The notes beneath the pieces are model-generated. The model searched no databases. It was not told the DNA's origin and was given only the letters and a program-made list of their open reading frames with translations. A program made the position numbers and the translations under genes. A stretch of DNA of 64,000 nt, taken from contig CAVPZC010000001.1 of NCBI GenBank assembly GCA_963710175.1, positions 1,922,001 through 1,986,000 of the forward strand, in the 5' to 3' direction. The DNA comes from Phormidesmis sp963710175. Its GTDB lineage: Bacteria > Cyanobacteriota > Cyanobacteriia > Phormidesmidales > Phormidesmidaceae. Below, piece after piece: positions 15,716 through 25,140 of the stretch. Numbering within the stretch: position 1 is the first letter of the stretch; each line of letters begins with the position of its first letter.

Positions 15716-17488
15716 ATGACAGACTTTACTGCCGTTGAAGACACGTCTAACCCCCACCACATGCGTCGCTACGACTGGCAGGCGATCGCTCGGTACTACC
15801 GCTGGCGTCCCCTGGTAGTGATCTGGCGAACGCTGGCCGTTTTTTGGATGCTGGGCAGCTTTGGCCTGAGTCTGGTCTCCGACCGGGTCTTTAAGCGCAC
15901 CGTTTTCAATCAGGAGCGGCGGGCGGTCAGGCTGCGGCAGATTCTCACTCGACTAGGGCCCACTTTCATCAAGGTAGGGCAGGCCCTCTCTACTCGCCCC
16001 GACCTGATCAAGCCCAGCTTTTTAGATGAGCTGATCAAGCTACAAGATCAGCTGCCGCCGTTCTCTAACGACGTGGCCCGTCAAACTATCTACCGCGATT
16101 TAGAGCGTACGCCCGAAGAAATCTACAGCGCTTTCTCAGCTGAACCGGTGGCTGCTGCTAGTCTGGGCCAGGTCTACAAAGCTCGCCTCTACAGCGGGGA
16201 GGAGGTCGCCGTTAAAGTGCAGCGACCTAATCTAATGCCGATTATCTGCCGCGATCTCTACATCATGCGGTGGGCGGCGGGCTGGATTGCGCCGTGGCTA
16301 CCGCTCAACTTGGGTCATGATCTGGCGCCGATTGTCGATGAATTTGGCAGCAAGCTTTTTGAAGAGGTGGACTATCTGAATGAGGGGCGTAATGCCGAAA
16401 GGTTTGCGGCCAATTTTCAAGACGAGCCGCTGGTAAAGGTGCCAACCATTTACTGGCGCTACAGCAGCACTCATGTGCTCACCATGGAGTGGATTAACGG
16501 CTTCAAGCTAACTGACACTGAGCAGGTGAAGCAGGCGGGGCTGGCGACCAATGACCTGGTTGAAATTGGCGTTTCTGCTGGCCTGAGGCAGCTGTTGGAG
16601 TTTGGCTTTTTTCACGCCGACCCTCACCCTGGCAATCTGTTTGCTATGCCCGATGGTCGGATGGCCTATATCGACTTTGGCATGACCGATCAGCTCGATC
16701 TTGATACCAAAGAGACACTGGTAGATTCGGTGGTGCATCTGATCAACCGGGACTACACAGATCTCGCCAGAGACTTTGTTAAGCTGGGCTTTTTGACGCC
16801 CGATGTAGACGTTAGGCCAATTGTGCCTGCTCTAGAAGAAGTGTTTGCCGATGCGATTGGAGCGAGCGTTGGTGACTTTAACTTCAAATCTATCACCGAC
16901 AAGTTTTCGGAGGTGATGTACGAGTATCCTTTCCGCGTACCGGCCAAATTTGCGCTGATTATTCGTTCTTTGGTGACCCAGGAAGGGCTAGCGCTGAGCC
17001 TCGACCCTAACTTTAAGATTGTTGAGATTGCTTACCCCTATGTCGCCCGTCGCCTGCTGAGCGCTGAGACGATCTCGCTGCGTCGCCGTCTGATCGAAGT
17101 GCTGTTTAAAGACGGTCGGTTTCAGTGGCAGCGGTTAGAGAATCTTTTGCTAATTGCTCGCTCTGACCAGAGCTTTGACATCATTCCGACAGCGGGTCTG
17201 GGGTTTCAGTTTTTGATGTCAGAAGAGGGCCGGTACCTGCGACGGCAGATTCTGATGGCGCTGACTGAAGACAATCGTTTGCACACTGAAGAAGTTCAGC
17301 GGCTGTGGCTGCTGGTGAAAGACGACTTGCAGCCCAATCGACTGCTGGGCGCTGCCTGGGATGCGATCGCTGATTACTCCAAAGAGCAGGCTGTCTCTCT
17401 CGTTCCGCCTGAGCTAGCGGGGGCTTTTCGGCAAACCACCAAACCAAATACCGGCAGACTGCCGAGAGAGCCTCGCGTCCGCCTATAA
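15716..17488 (+). CDS. UbiB/ABC1 (AarF, ADCK)-family atypical kinase
   Basis: A 590-residue atypical protein-kinase-like ATPase of the ABC1/ADCK/UbiB family, linked in bacteria and plastids to quinone and prenyl-lipid metabolism. Family marks: FIKVGQALSTRPD (the KxGQ motif), AAASLGQVYKA (Ala-rich nucleotide loop), VAVKVQRP (Lys), FEEVDYLNEGRNA (ExD), HADPHPGN (catalytic loop) and YIDFGM (DFG). An N-terminal hydrophobic segment (VVIWRTLAVFWMLGSFGLSL) may anchor it to the membrane. The frame opens earlier at 15638, but the first 26 residues look non-coding, so I use ATG 15716. It is followed 50 bases later by a small membrane protein on the same strand. Confidence 0.92.
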   Translation: MTDFTAVEDTSNPHHMRRYDWQAIARYYRWRPLVVIWRTLAVFWMLGSFGLSLVSDRVFKRTVFNQERRAVRLRQILTRLGPTFIKVGQALSTRPDLIKPSFLDELIKLQDQLPPFSNDVARQTIYRDLERTPEEIYSAFSAEPVAAASLGQVYKARLYSGEEVAVKVQRPNLMPIICRDLYIMRWAAGWIAPWLPLNLGHDLAPIVDEFGSKLFEEVDYLNEGRNAERFAANFQDEPLVKVPTIYWRYSSTHVLTMEWINGFKLTDTEQVKQAGLATNDLVEIGVSAGLRQLLEFGFFHADPHPGNLFAMPDGRMAYIDFGMTDQLDLDTKETLVDSVVHLINRDYTDLARDFVKLGFLTPDVDVRPIVPALEEVFADAIGASVGDFNFKSITDKFSEVMYEYPFRVPAKFALIIRSLVTQEGLALSLDPNFKIVEIAYPYVARRLLSAETISLRRRLIEVLFKDGRFQWQRLENLLLIARSDQSFDIIPTAGLGFQFLMSEEGRYLRRQILMALTEDNRLHTEEVQRLWLLVKDDLQPNRLLGAAWDAIADYSKEQAVSLVPPELAGAFRQTTKPNTGRLPREPRVRL

Positions 17489-17538
17489 TTAGCTGACGTT
17501 CATTTACAGATCGCCCACTTCAAGAGCACCGCGCCGCT

Positions 17539-17907
17539 ATGTACTACCCCGACACGCCTCCTTACTTCCTGCTGGTAGCGGGGCTGCTAATTGCGATCGC
17601 CTCTGGTGTGGCTTTTTCTGCGGTGCTCAAAGAAGCGGTGGGAGACTGGTACAAAAATCGCTCTACCCGCTCCATCTCAAAGCTTCAGGGCTTTGACTTG
17701 CAGCTGCCATTTGCGGGCATTTGCCTTGGTAGCTGCGTTTTTCTAGCTTCTGGCATGTCTATCTTTGGCTTTAGTGCCAAGATTGCCTATGCAATGGCGC
17801 TGCCACTGGTTCTTTTGAGTGCCGGTCTGGTCTGGTATCAGCTGAAGAAAAACCTGGCAGCGCTAGAAAGCGGCAATACTCGCGCTTTTGAACTAGACGG
17901 CTTTTAA
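17539..17907 (+). CDS. Small conserved-type membrane protein, unknown function
   Basis: A 122-residue protein with three hydrophobic segments: YFLLVAGLLIAIASGVAFSAVL (about 9-30), LPFAGICLGSCVFLASGMSIFG (about 55-76) and IAYAMALPLVLLSAGLVWYQL (about 81-101). A basic polar loop (KNRSTRSISKLQ) lies between the first two, and a charged tail follows. I recognise no family. It starts 50 bases after the UbiB-type kinase gene on the same strand and may be co-transcribed with it. A dispersed repeat lies just downstream. Confidence 0.75.
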   Translation: MYYPDTPPYFLLVAGLLIAIASGVAFSAVLKEAVGDWYKNRSTRSISKLQGFDLQLPFAGICLGSCVFLASGMSIFGFSAKIAYAMALPLVLLSAGLVWYQLKKNLAALESGNTRAFELDGF

Positions 17908-17923
17908 GAGAAATTCTCTAGGA

Positions 17924-18028
17924 TATAGCTTCCGGCACTTTGCTTCATGCGGCATTACTGGCTGTAAGCCATATACAGCAGCAGGCAAAGTGCTCCGCGA
18001 GGCGCGGATGCATTCGCGCTTCGCTATA
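17924..18028. repeat. Dispersed hairpin repeat, copy 1
   Basis: About 105 bp bounded by TATAGC at the left and GCTATA at the right. The left part, TATAGCTTCCGGCACTTTGC, is identical to the repeat at 25894, and GGCACTTTGC pairs with GCAAAGTGCT further in. The right part reads ATGCATTCGCGCTTCGCTATA. It sits between two convergent genes. Further copies are at 25894-25986 and, more diverged, 55404-55511. It looks like a small non-autonomous mobile or structural repeat. Confidence 0.75.
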
Positions 18029-18055
18029 CTACAAAAATCCCAAGCGCTACGGAAT

Positions 18056-19045
18056 TTATTGCCCTGCTTGCAGACTTTGAACGCGGGTCAGCTGACGTTG
18101 CGCAATGTTGGCGGCTGGGGCGTTGTCTTGAGCGATATAGAGATTGATGGCCGATTGCAGCTGAGCTTTGGCTTCGTCGTAGCGCTGTAGATCTGCTAGG
18201 GCGAGTGCTTGAGCGTAGTAAGCGTGGCCAAAAGCGGGCAGCAGCTCAAAGGCGCGACCAAACTGGGTAACGGCGACTTCTAGCTGCTGCTGACGAACCA
18301 ACGTGACGCCTAAGTTGTAATGGGCTTGAGGGTAGCTGTCATTCAGCGCGATCGCATTTTCAAAAGCTTGCTGGGCCTGGCTGTATTCGCCCTGTTCCTG
18401 ATAAATGAGCCCAATATGATAGTGAGGTTCAGGGGCTGATGGGCTGTAGGCAATAGCCTTGCCAAAAGACTCAAATGCAGCCGCCTGATTGCCCTGTCGC
18501 CGCTGCAATAGCCCCATATTGTACTGAGCCAGCCCCAGCTCAGGGGAAAGTTCAATGGCTCTAGCCAGGTAGCTTTCAGCCTGGTCCAGATTTTCGCCTT
18601 CTAGCAGGGCGGCACCGAGGTTGACATAGGCTAGGGCAAAAGTAGAGTCGGCCTGGGTCGCCTGCCAAAAGGCGGTAGCGGCTGCCTGAAGCTGATTGTT
18701 TTGCCGCTGGGCGAGTCCTAGATTGTAGTAAGCCGCTGCCGAAGTCGGATCGAGCGCGGCTGAACGCTCAAAAGCCTCAATTGCAGCGTCAATATTGCCT
18801 TGACGAACCAGTCCGATACCTTCTGCTAGGGCGCTATCAGCTGCGGTGGTAGCTTGTGCAATCAGTGGCGGCGGCAGCTTAGCAAGATCTGTAAGGTTGG
18901 TATCAGAGCTGTCTTTGGACTTGCTTTCAGCCGAGGTGATCGCCTTTTCTAGCGCGGCGTGGGCAGGGTGGGGCAACAGACTAAAGTTGGTACCCGTAGA
19001 GGCGAGTAGAACAAGCCAGGCTTGGTAACGGGTGAGCCGTTTCAT
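18056..19045 (-). CDS. Exported TPR-repeat protein
   Basis: A 329-residue protein with an N-terminal signal peptide (basic MKRLTR, hydrophobic WLVLLASTG, cleavage likely after PHPAHA). After a polar stretch to about residue 75 come seven tetratricopeptide repeats of 34 residues, each with the A/G-x-A-x-x-N-L-G-x-x and A-x-x-x-F/Y-x-x-A-I-x-L-x-P pattern, covering nearly all of the rest. TPR arrays bind peptides or partner proteins; an exported one in a cyanobacterium would act in the periplasm or thylakoid lumen. A CAGGAAG ribosome-binding site precedes the ATG. The MacB-type transporter genes lie upstream on the same strand but more than 110 bases away. Partner unknown. Confidence 0.88.
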   Translation of the reverse strand: MKRLTRYQAWLVLLASTGTNFSLLPHPAHAALEKAITSAESKSKDSSDTNLTDLAKLPPPLIAQATTAADSALAEGIGLVRQGNIDAAIEAFERSAALDPTSAAAYYNLGLAQRQNNQLQAAATAFWQATQADSTFALAYVNLGAALLEGENLDQAESYLARAIELSPELGLAQYNMGLLQRRQGNQAAAFESFGKAIAYSPSAPEPHYHIGLIYQEQGEYSQAQQAFENAIALNDSYPQAHYNLGVTLVRQQQLEVAVTQFGRAFELLPAFGHAYYAQALALADLQRYDEAKAQLQSAINLYIAQDNAPAANIAQRQLTRVQSLQAGQ

Positions 19046-19160
19046 GATGATTACTTCCTGGGGCTGTCTCTACTGTATCGATAGAGTGACGACTATGAAC
19101 GATCTTTTGTGCCAGTTGATACCGTCAGCAGCCGAGCAATTTCTTTTATCAGATGGCCGG

Positions 19161-19883
19161 TCAGATAGCAGACACCGCAGTGACGCTGGCCAGATCAGTC
19201 GGGGCCAGGTTGTGATTGACCACTTCACCATCGCGAAACCAGACGACGCGATTGGTCAGACGGGCAACTTCGGGCTCGTGGGTGACCATGACCACAGTAA
19301 TGCCGCTCTGGTTTAAGTCTGAAAAGATATTGATGACATCTTGAGTGGTCTGCGTATCTAATGCGCCAGTGGGTTCGTCGGCCAGTATGAGCAGCGGCTG
19401 ATTGACAATGGCACGGGCGATCGCTACTCGCTGCTGCTGCCCGCCCGAGAGCTGATTGGGTCGGTTGTGCGTGCGGTTGCCCAGGCCCACTTGCGCCAAC
19501 GCATCAGCGGCTCGTTTTTTGCGCTCAGCGCTAGGGATACCGGCATACATCATCGGCTGCTCTACGTTTTCTAAGGCGGTGAGATGGCTCAGCAGATGAA
19601 ACTGCTGAAAGACAAAGCCAATTTTACGATTGCGGATGTGGGCAAGTTCGTCTTCGGCTAGCTGGGCCACATCTTGCCCGTCGAACAGATATTCGCCGCT
19701 AGTTGGCTGATCGAGACAGCCAACCATGTTCATCGCTGTCGATTTGCCCGAACCCGACGGCCCCATAATTGAGCAGTACTCACCAGGCTCAATGGTCATG
19801 TTTACATTCCACAGGGCGCGGACTTCGGTGTTGCCGCTGCCGTAGATTTTGGTGATTTGGCGAAATTGGATGAGGGGAGGCAT
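19161..19883 (-). CDS. ABC transporter ATP-binding protein, MacB/LolD type
   Basis: A 240-residue ABC ATPase with a full motif set: Walker A GPSGSGKS (about residue 40), Q-loop FVFQQFHLL, signature LSGGQQQRVAIARA, Walker B LLILADEPTGALD and the switch His in VTHEPEVA. The pattern belongs to the MacB/LolD/DevA group, which drives mechanotransmission transporters rather than classical importers. The FtsX-type permease gene is upstream on the same strand with 105 bases between, so they form one transporter. It probably exports or extracts lipid, peptide or glycolipid material across the envelope. The periplasmic adaptor (MacA/DevB) usual for such pumps is not visible here. Confidence 0.92.
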   Translation of the reverse strand: MPPLIQFRQITKIYGSGNTEVRALWNVNMTIEPGEYCSIMGPSGSGKSTAMNMVGCLDQPTSGEYLFDGQDVAQLAEDELAHIRNRKIGFVFQQFHLLSHLTALENVEQPMMYAGIPSAERKKRAADALAQVGLGNRTHNRPNQLSGGQQQRVAIARAIVNQPLLILADEPTGALDTQTTQDVINIFSDLNQSGITVVMVTHEPEVARLTNRVVWFRDGEVVNHNLAPTDLASVTAVSAI

Positions 19884-19988
19884 GGGGAAGGATGAAGTAA
19901 GAATGCGGAAGGATGAAGTAGGGGGAAGGCGAGGGGAGCAGAAAAGTCGGACTAAGAAAACTCATCGCTCATCGTTCATCGTTCCTTT

Positions 19989-21209
19989 TCAGGCGCTGCG
20001 GAGGGCGACGATGGGGTCGAGTTTGGCGGCTTGGCGGGCGGGGACAACGCCAAAGAATAGGCCGATGCTGCCGGAGACGCCGACGGCAACTACTACTGCC
20101 GAAATTGAGACGCCTGCCTCAAAAGGAGAGAATGCTGCAATGAGGAAAATGCCGCTCGCACCGAGTGCCGTGCCGATGACGCCGCCAATGGCTGAGAGAA
20201 TGACCGCTTCGATTAAGAACTGGCTGAGGATATCTCGCTGAGTAGCGCCAATCGCTTTGCGCAGGCCAATTTCTTGAGTGCGCTCGCGAACTGAGACCAG
20301 CATAATGTTCATAATACCGATGCCGCCGACAAAAAGAGAGATAGAGGCGATCGCTGCCAGCATCAGCGTCAGCGCCCCGGTGACCGTATTGGCAATATCG
20401 AGCAGGGTGTCTTGACTCTGAATAAAAAAGTCGTCGCTCTCAGTGATGCCATGTCTGAGCCGCAGTAGATTAGTAATTTGGAATTCAGCGGTCTCCATCG
20501 CCTCCTGGCTATTGGCCGAAACTGAGATAAAGCCTACTTCAAGGCCGTAAGGAGAAGTGCGCCCGACAATGCGGCTAGCGAGCGTAGTAATCGGCACCAT
20601 CGCCGCGTCGTCGTAGTCGAGGCCCAGATTGGACCCCTTTTTTTCGAGCAGGCCCACCACTTCAAAGGTGACACCTTTGATACGTACCTGCTGACCAATC
20701 GGGCTTTGCGTATCAAACAGCCGCTCTGCTAAGGTGCTGCCGATGACGGCGACCAGCGCATTTGAGCGCTGATCGAGATCGGTCAGAAACCGGCCCTGGT
20801 CCATCTCAAAACTGCGCACAGTGAGAAAGCCAGTGGTCGTGCCGACAATGCTGGGATTGGCGTTGCGGTTCCGATAGCTGACAATGCCTGCGGTCGTTTT
20901 TTCGGCGGCGACAGCGGTGACAGAAGGCACCTGAGTGGCAATGGCTGTCGCATCGGCTAAGACCAGGTTGCGAGGTGTTTCCAGATCGCCTAGCTGCCGG
21001 GACTCACGGTTACCAGGCGCGACAAACAGCACGTTTGGCCCCAGGCTTTGCAGCTGGCCGTTGACATATTTTTGCGCGCCTTCACCAATGCCGATCATGG
21101 CGATGACAGAGGCATTGCCAATAATGATGCCGAGCATGGTGAGACTGCTGCGTAGCTTGTTGGCGCTCAGCGTTTTGGTCGCCATTTTCAGGCTTTCGGT
21201 AAAATCCAT
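19989..21209 (-). CDS. MacB/FtsX-type ABC transporter permease
   Basis: A 406-residue permease with the MacB layout: a cytoplasmic start (MDFTESLKMATKTLSANKLRS), a first transmembrane helix (SLTMLGIIIGNASVIAMIGIG), a large periplasmic domain (about 45-270), then three C-terminal helices (LMLAAIASISLFVGGIGIMNIMLVSV and two more). The FtsX-type coupling motif is RTQEIGLRKAIGATQRDIL. It pairs with the ATPase downstream. No membrane-fusion adaptor is adjacent. The substrate is unknown; in heterocyst-forming relatives the DevBCA member of this family exports glycolipids, but I cannot assign that role here. Confidence 0.92.
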   Translation of the reverse strand: MDFTESLKMATKTLSANKLRSSLTMLGIIIGNASVIAMIGIGEGAQKYVNGQLQSLGPNVLFVAPGNRESRQLGDLETPRNLVLADATAIATQVPSVTAVAAEKTTAGIVSYRNRNANPSIVGTTTGFLTVRSFEMDQGRFLTDLDQRSNALVAVIGSTLAERLFDTQSPIGQQVRIKGVTFEVVGLLEKKGSNLGLDYDDAAMVPITTLASRIVGRTSPYGLEVGFISVSANSQEAMETAEFQITNLLRLRHGITESDDFFIQSQDTLLDIANTVTGALTLMLAAIASISLFVGGIGIMNIMLVSVRERTQEIGLRKAIGATQRDILSQFLIEAVILSAIGGVIGTALGASGIFLIAAFSPFEAGVSISAVVVAVGVSGSIGLFFGVVPARQAAKLDPIVALRSA

Positions 21210-22245
21210 CTAGGCAAATTGTGCAGACAGTATGCTTAATAGCCTAGCGAATTCCTAACGTCTTATCGGGCCTTCTTGCACGTCTGTTGTTTTGGCCTCG
21301 CTGATGTTTTGGCCTCGCTGACTAATTCCCCCTGAAGCGCAGCAACGTCATCTCTATCGGAGCGGATGACGCTGGTTAGCCGGTTCACCGCGTATGATTT
21401 GGCCGTTTGGACGGCTCGGCGGCTTCGGCGGTCGGCAGGGGCACTGTTTGGGCGGGCGTTTTGACTTGTGGTTCGAGCAGCGCTCTGATGGAGCCATGGG
21501 GCAGAGCTGGCTGAGGGCTGGCCTTCAAATTGGGCAGTGCGGTGACTGTCTGTGCTGCTGAGGAAGGAGTCGAGCAGGATGCTGACAGGGCTATCGGGCG
21601 CTTCGCTGGTAATAAGAAAAAGCTGGAGAGCGGTGTCGCTGTGTCCGTAGAGCAATGGCTTGAGATATTCGCCCGCACTATCTGATTAGTTTTTTGGCTC
21701 TCTAAACCAGCTGCCAAAATCATCGATATAGCCATCCTTCGTGAAAACTGAAAAACTATGAGCCCGAAGCTGAGCTTCCTGAGTATAAGCATTTCAGAAA
21801 TGACGCATGATGGCTATAGATAGTTTAAAGGTTGTCTCAAGCCGTTCTTTCTTTGACCTATGAGAAGAATTATCAATAACAGGAACGATTTCTGAAAAGA
21901 CACTTTTTACGACTGTGGTTTGCCAGTATACATCTTGATAAAACATTGGTTTTTGTTAAATGGTGTGATTTTATTCAGATCCACTTCCAACTAGATACGT
22001 TCTCTGTATAAAAATATGGAATGGTGTTTTCTTAAAAGAGAAGCACTAATCCATATTTTTTAAGTCCTTCAAGCTTTGAACAAATGTAGCTGGATTTAAT
22101 TCCTACGCGTTTTTACGATTTTTTTGGAACAGGAAATATCAATTTATAGTACGGATTTAAGAATATTAATAAGAAGATATTAAGGCGTCACAGTATTAGC
22201 TATCTGTCTGTCCTGTTTTGACAGAGCACTTACCAAGTCTTTGGG
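21210..22245. other. Long intergenic region, weak ORFs and an AT-rich stretch
   Basis: About 1.04 kb without a gene I can support. Two overlapping minus-strand frames (21263-21655 and 21385-21792, up to 135 codons) have Ser/Thr/Pro/Ala-rich translations without motifs; one of them could be a decayed gene. From about 21800 the sequence is markedly more AT-rich than its surroundings, which may mark a promoter region for the divergent unit, an old insertion, or a small RNA. A hairpin lies at 22010-22060. Confidence 0.5.
22010..22060 (+). other. Long stem-loop in AT-rich spacer
   Basis: AAAAATATGGA (22010-22020) pairs perfectly with TCCATATTTTT (22050-22060). The intervening GTGTTTTCTT/GAGAAGCAC part pairs imperfectly, leaving a short A-rich loop. 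It is not adjacent to a stop codon: the nearest genes are about 190 bases to the right and about 800 to the left. It could be a transcript-end hairpin of an unseen small RNA, or simply a structured AT-rich site. Confidence 0.4.
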
Positions 22246-22944
22246 CTATTCGGGCGCGCCAAAGCGGTAGCCTTTGCCATACACCGTATGAATAAGAATG
22301 GGCTGACCGGGCTGTTCAATTTTTTTTCGCAGCAGGCGCATTTGGGCGGCGAGGGCGTTGCTGCTAGGGGTGGCTCCGCTCCAGACGGCGGCGTAGATTT
22401 GGCTGTGGGTGAGCAGCTGGTGGGGCGATCGCATCAAATAGGCCAGCAGCTGCACTTCTTTTTCAGACAGCTCAATGGCTATACCGTCTCGATGGGCCAA
22501 TTGATTCTCAATATTGAGCGTCAGGTTGCCAAACTGGAGAAGTTTGCTAGCGGGCATCTCTGATTCCGAACGGCCATCAACGGCAGCAGGACGGCGCAGC
22601 AGGGCGCGGACGCGGGCGAGCAGTTCGCGCAGCTCGAAGGGTTTGACCAGGTAGTCGTCAGCGCCAGCGTCGAGGCCATCGACCCGGTCATCGAGAGTAT
22701 CTTTGGCGGTGAGGAAGAGGACGGGGGTGGTTTGCGCGTGTGATCGCACCTCCCGGCAAATCTCCAGGCCGCTTTTGCCCGGCAGCATCCAGTCTAAAAT
22801 CAGCAAGTCATAGGTACCGCTGACGGCCATGTCACAGCCCGTTTGCCCATCGGCAGCCACTGCCACCGTATAGCCCTGGCGCTGCAACAGGTGGCTCAGC
22901 GGTTCAGTCAGTTCTACTTCGTCGTCAACCAGCAGTATATGCAT
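22246..22944 (-). CDS. Orphan OmpR-family response regulator
   Basis: A 232-residue two-component regulator. The receiver has DDE (VDDEVEL), the phosphoacceptor Asp in YDLLILDWMLPGKSG (about residue 51), T in LFLTAKD and K in YLVKPFELREL. The C-terminal winged helix ends with ALAAQMRLLRKKIE and TVYGKGYRFG. It is close in style to the cyanobacterial RppA/ManR/NrsR group, though I would not name it. No kinase gene flanks it: upstream is the divergent arsS and downstream the 1-kb gap. Its sensor must be encoded elsewhere, or was lost in that gap. Confidence 0.92.
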   Translation of the reverse strand: MHILLVDDEVELTEPLSHLLQRQGYTVAVAADGQTGCDMAVSGTYDLLILDWMLPGKSGLEICREVRSHAQTTPVLFLTAKDTLDDRVDGLDAGADDYLVKPFELRELLARVRALLRRPAAVDGRSESEMPASKLLQFGNLTLNIENQLAHRDGIAIELSEKEVQLLAYLMRSPHQLLTHSQIYAAVWSGATPSSNALAAQMRLLRKKIEQPGQPILIHTVYGKGYRFGAPE

Positions 22945-23132
22945 TCAGCGCCTAACCTTGGCCGGTAGATCCCACTGTACTCCCATCTCTTTCTAAGCGA
23001 AAACTCAGCATCGCCCCCTTTAATGATGGAGACGCAGGCGATCGCAATCGCCCGACTGTAAAAACACTAAGCTGATACAGCGAACTGCCTCGGCGGTACC
23101 CTATTTTATTCATTCGGTATCTTTCATTCCCT

Positions 23133-24185
23133 ATGGTTCATATTTCCACCTCTCAAACTGTTGATCGATCTGCTGTCAGCCCTGGTAAACGATCCGGCGA
23201 TGGCTTAAGTGCCATCACCCCCTTTGAAACAAAACTCGGCAGTCCCCTTAGCAAAAATGCCATCAGCGTTTTGCAAATTAACTTAGGCCGCCGCTGCAAT
23301 TTGGCCTGCACCCACTGCCATGTTGAGGCCAGTCCGCACCGCACTGAAGAACTCTCCTCTGAAGTGTGCGAACAGCTGCTAGAAATAATTCACCGCTTCG
23401 ACCAGATCAAAACTGTTGACCTGACAGGCGGTGCCCCCGAGATGAACTACGGCTTTCGCCCTTTGGTAGAAGCTGCCAGAGCCGAAGGAAAAGACGTGAT
23501 CGTGCGCTCTAACCTGACGATATTTTTTGAACCGGGCTACGAAGATTTGCCTGAGTACTTTGCCCGGCACCAGCTGCATGTTGTCGCCTCTTTGCCCTGC
23601 TACTTAGAAGACAATGTCGATGCGATGCGCGGTAAAGGCGTCTATAGCGACTCGGTGCAAGCGATTCAAAAGCTCAATGCGCTGGGCTACGGCAAAGATC
23701 CCAACCTAGTTTTAGATCTGGTGTACAACCCACCGATACCGACTTCTACCGACTTTTCGCTAACGCCGGATCAAGCTAGTTTACAAAAAGACTACAGCGC
23801 CTATCTCAATGAGCACTTTGGCCTTGTATTCAACAGTCTTTTCACCATTACCAATCTGCCCATTGGCCGCACCAAGTTTCACTTGCAGCATCGCCAGCTG
23901 CATCGGCCCTATCTCAAGTTTTTAGAGGCTCATCACAATGGCATCACGGTGGAGCATCTGATGTGTCGCAATGAGCTGTCTGTTGACTACTTGGGCAATG
24001 TCTACGACTGCGACTTTAACCAAATGGAGGCGGTGGCGGCGCGATCGCCTGACGGTACAGCGCTAACAGTCGAAAAGCTGCTGGCCGCTGGCTCTCTAGA
24101 TGTGATTGAGAAAATTGCCACTCGTCCCTATTGCTATGGCTGTACTGCCGGTAGCGGCTCTAGCTGCGGTGGCTCACTGCTCTAA
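23133..24185 (+). CDS. arsS: Arsenosugar biosynthesis radical SAM protein ArsS-like
   Basis: A 350-residue radical SAM enzyme. The cluster motif is CNLACTHC (C-x3-C-x2-C, about residue 55). The C-terminal half is the DUF3641-type region with the conserved blocks LVYNPP, ITNLPIGR, LMCRNELSVDYLGNVYDCDFNQM, and the final Cys-rich tail CYGCTAGSGSSCGG. In characterised cyanobacteria this enzyme adds the 5'-deoxyadenosyl group to dimethylarsenic to make arsenosugars. Two TVP38-type membrane protein genes follow on the same strand (44 and 42 bases apart), probably one operon. arsM, which normally supplies the methylated substrate, is not in view. The two membrane proteins may handle product export; that is inference from location. 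Confidence 0.9.
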   Translation: MVHISTSQTVDRSAVSPGKRSGDGLSAITPFETKLGSPLSKNAISVLQINLGRRCNLACTHCHVEASPHRTEELSSEVCEQLLEIIHRFDQIKTVDLTGGAPEMNYGFRPLVEAARAEGKDVIVRSNLTIFFEPGYEDLPEYFARHQLHVVASLPCYLEDNVDAMRGKGVYSDSVQAIQKLNALGYGKDPNLVLDLVYNPPIPTSTDFSLTPDQASLQKDYSAYLNEHFGLVFNSLFTITNLPIGRTKFHLQHRQLHRPYLKFLEAHHNGITVEHLMCRNELSVDYLGNVYDCDFNQMEAVAARSPDGTALTVEKLLAAGSLDVIEKIATRPYCYGCTAGSGSSCGGSLL

Positions 24186-24228
24186 CGAGCCTTCATCCAC
24201 GCCTATACTCAGTTAAGGACTTGATCTA

Positions 24229-25098
24229 ATGAACACCTTCATCCATCAGCCTTCTACTCATCTCTATAGAAACCCTCATCGCTTGTCAGACCCCGCTCTG
24301 TCCAAGCGATCAGGCCGATTTGTTCGTCGCGTGCTGAAGCTTATGTTGTTTTCTTTGCTCGGCAGTGCGCTGTTAGCAGCAGGTCCAGCCCTGGCACAGG
24401 AGGGCGCTAGTCAGGCGGCTGGCCCCTTTGCCATCTTTGGCCAAATTCAGCAGATGCTGGTGAATCTGGTCGCCTGGATTGACGGCCTTGGTCCAATCGG
24501 TTCGGTCGTGTTTATCCTGGCTTACATCGTGATTACGGTGGCCTTTTTACCAGCTTCGGTCGTCACGCTGGGGGCGGGTTTTGTTTTTGGCATCGTGAAA
24601 GGCTCTATTTTGGTCTTCATTGGGGCGATGCTGGGCGCGACAGCGGCTTTTTTGATTGGGCGGTTTGTCGCTCGCGATTGGATTGCTCAAAAGGTGGCGG
24701 GCAATCGGTTTTTTAGTGCGCTAGACGGGGCGATCGCCGACGAGGGTCTCAAGCTGATTTTTCTGATTCGCCTCTCACCTGCCTTTCCGTTCAACTTATT
24801 AAACTACGCTCTTGGCCTCACCAAAGTCACTCTCAAAGACTACGTGCTGGGCACGACTGGCATCATCCCAGGCACCATTATGTACGTTTACCTGGGCTCT
24901 CTCATTGGCGATATCGCTATGCTCGGCGCGGGCGAAGCGCCCTCTAGTCCGGTGGTTGACTGGATTATCAAAATTCTCATCTTTGTGACGGTAGTTGCCA
25001 TCACGCTGTATATCACCAAGATTGCTCGTAAAGCGCTTAAAGAGGCAGTGCCCGAAGCCGATGCCTCAGAATCAGACGCACCAGCAGATGTGGCCTAA
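24229..25098 (+). CDS. TVP38/TMEM64 (VTT-domain) family membrane protein
   Basis: A 289-residue membrane protein of the SNARE-associated/VTT/DedA-like superfamily. The N-terminal 50 residues look like a basic leader with a hydrophobic segment ending in ALAQ. The core has the family blocks LPASVVTLGAGFVFG near residue 105, ATAAFLIGRFVARDW near 143, and FLIRLSPAFPFNLLNYALGLTKV near 178-200, with re-entrant hairpins on both sides. It ends with an acidic tail. Members are implicated in lipid scrambling or undecaprenyl-phosphate recycling elsewhere. Here it sits between arsS and a second paralogue, an arrangement that suggests a role tied to arsenosugar handling. Confidence 0.88.
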   Translation: MNTFIHQPSTHLYRNPHRLSDPALSKRSGRFVRRVLKLMLFSLLGSALLAAGPALAQEGASQAAGPFAIFGQIQQMLVNLVAWIDGLGPIGSVVFILAYIVITVAFLPASVVTLGAGFVFGIVKGSILVFIGAMLGATAAFLIGRFVARDWIAQKVAGNRFFSALDGAIADEGLKLIFLIRLSPAFPFNLLNYALGLTKVTLKDYVLGTTGIIPGTIMYVYLGSLIGDIAMLGAGEAPSSPVVDWIIKILIFVTVVAITLYITKIARKALKEAVPEADASESDAPADVA

Positions 25099-25140
25099 TT
25101 GTTAGCAAATGCCTCGTGCTCTCCAACGCCCCCGCTGCAA

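Noticed and set aside
21263..21792. Two overlapping frames of 130 and 135 codons after the MacB permease
   Set aside because: They are Ser/Thr/Ala/Pro-rich with no motif, and neither frame is better than the other.
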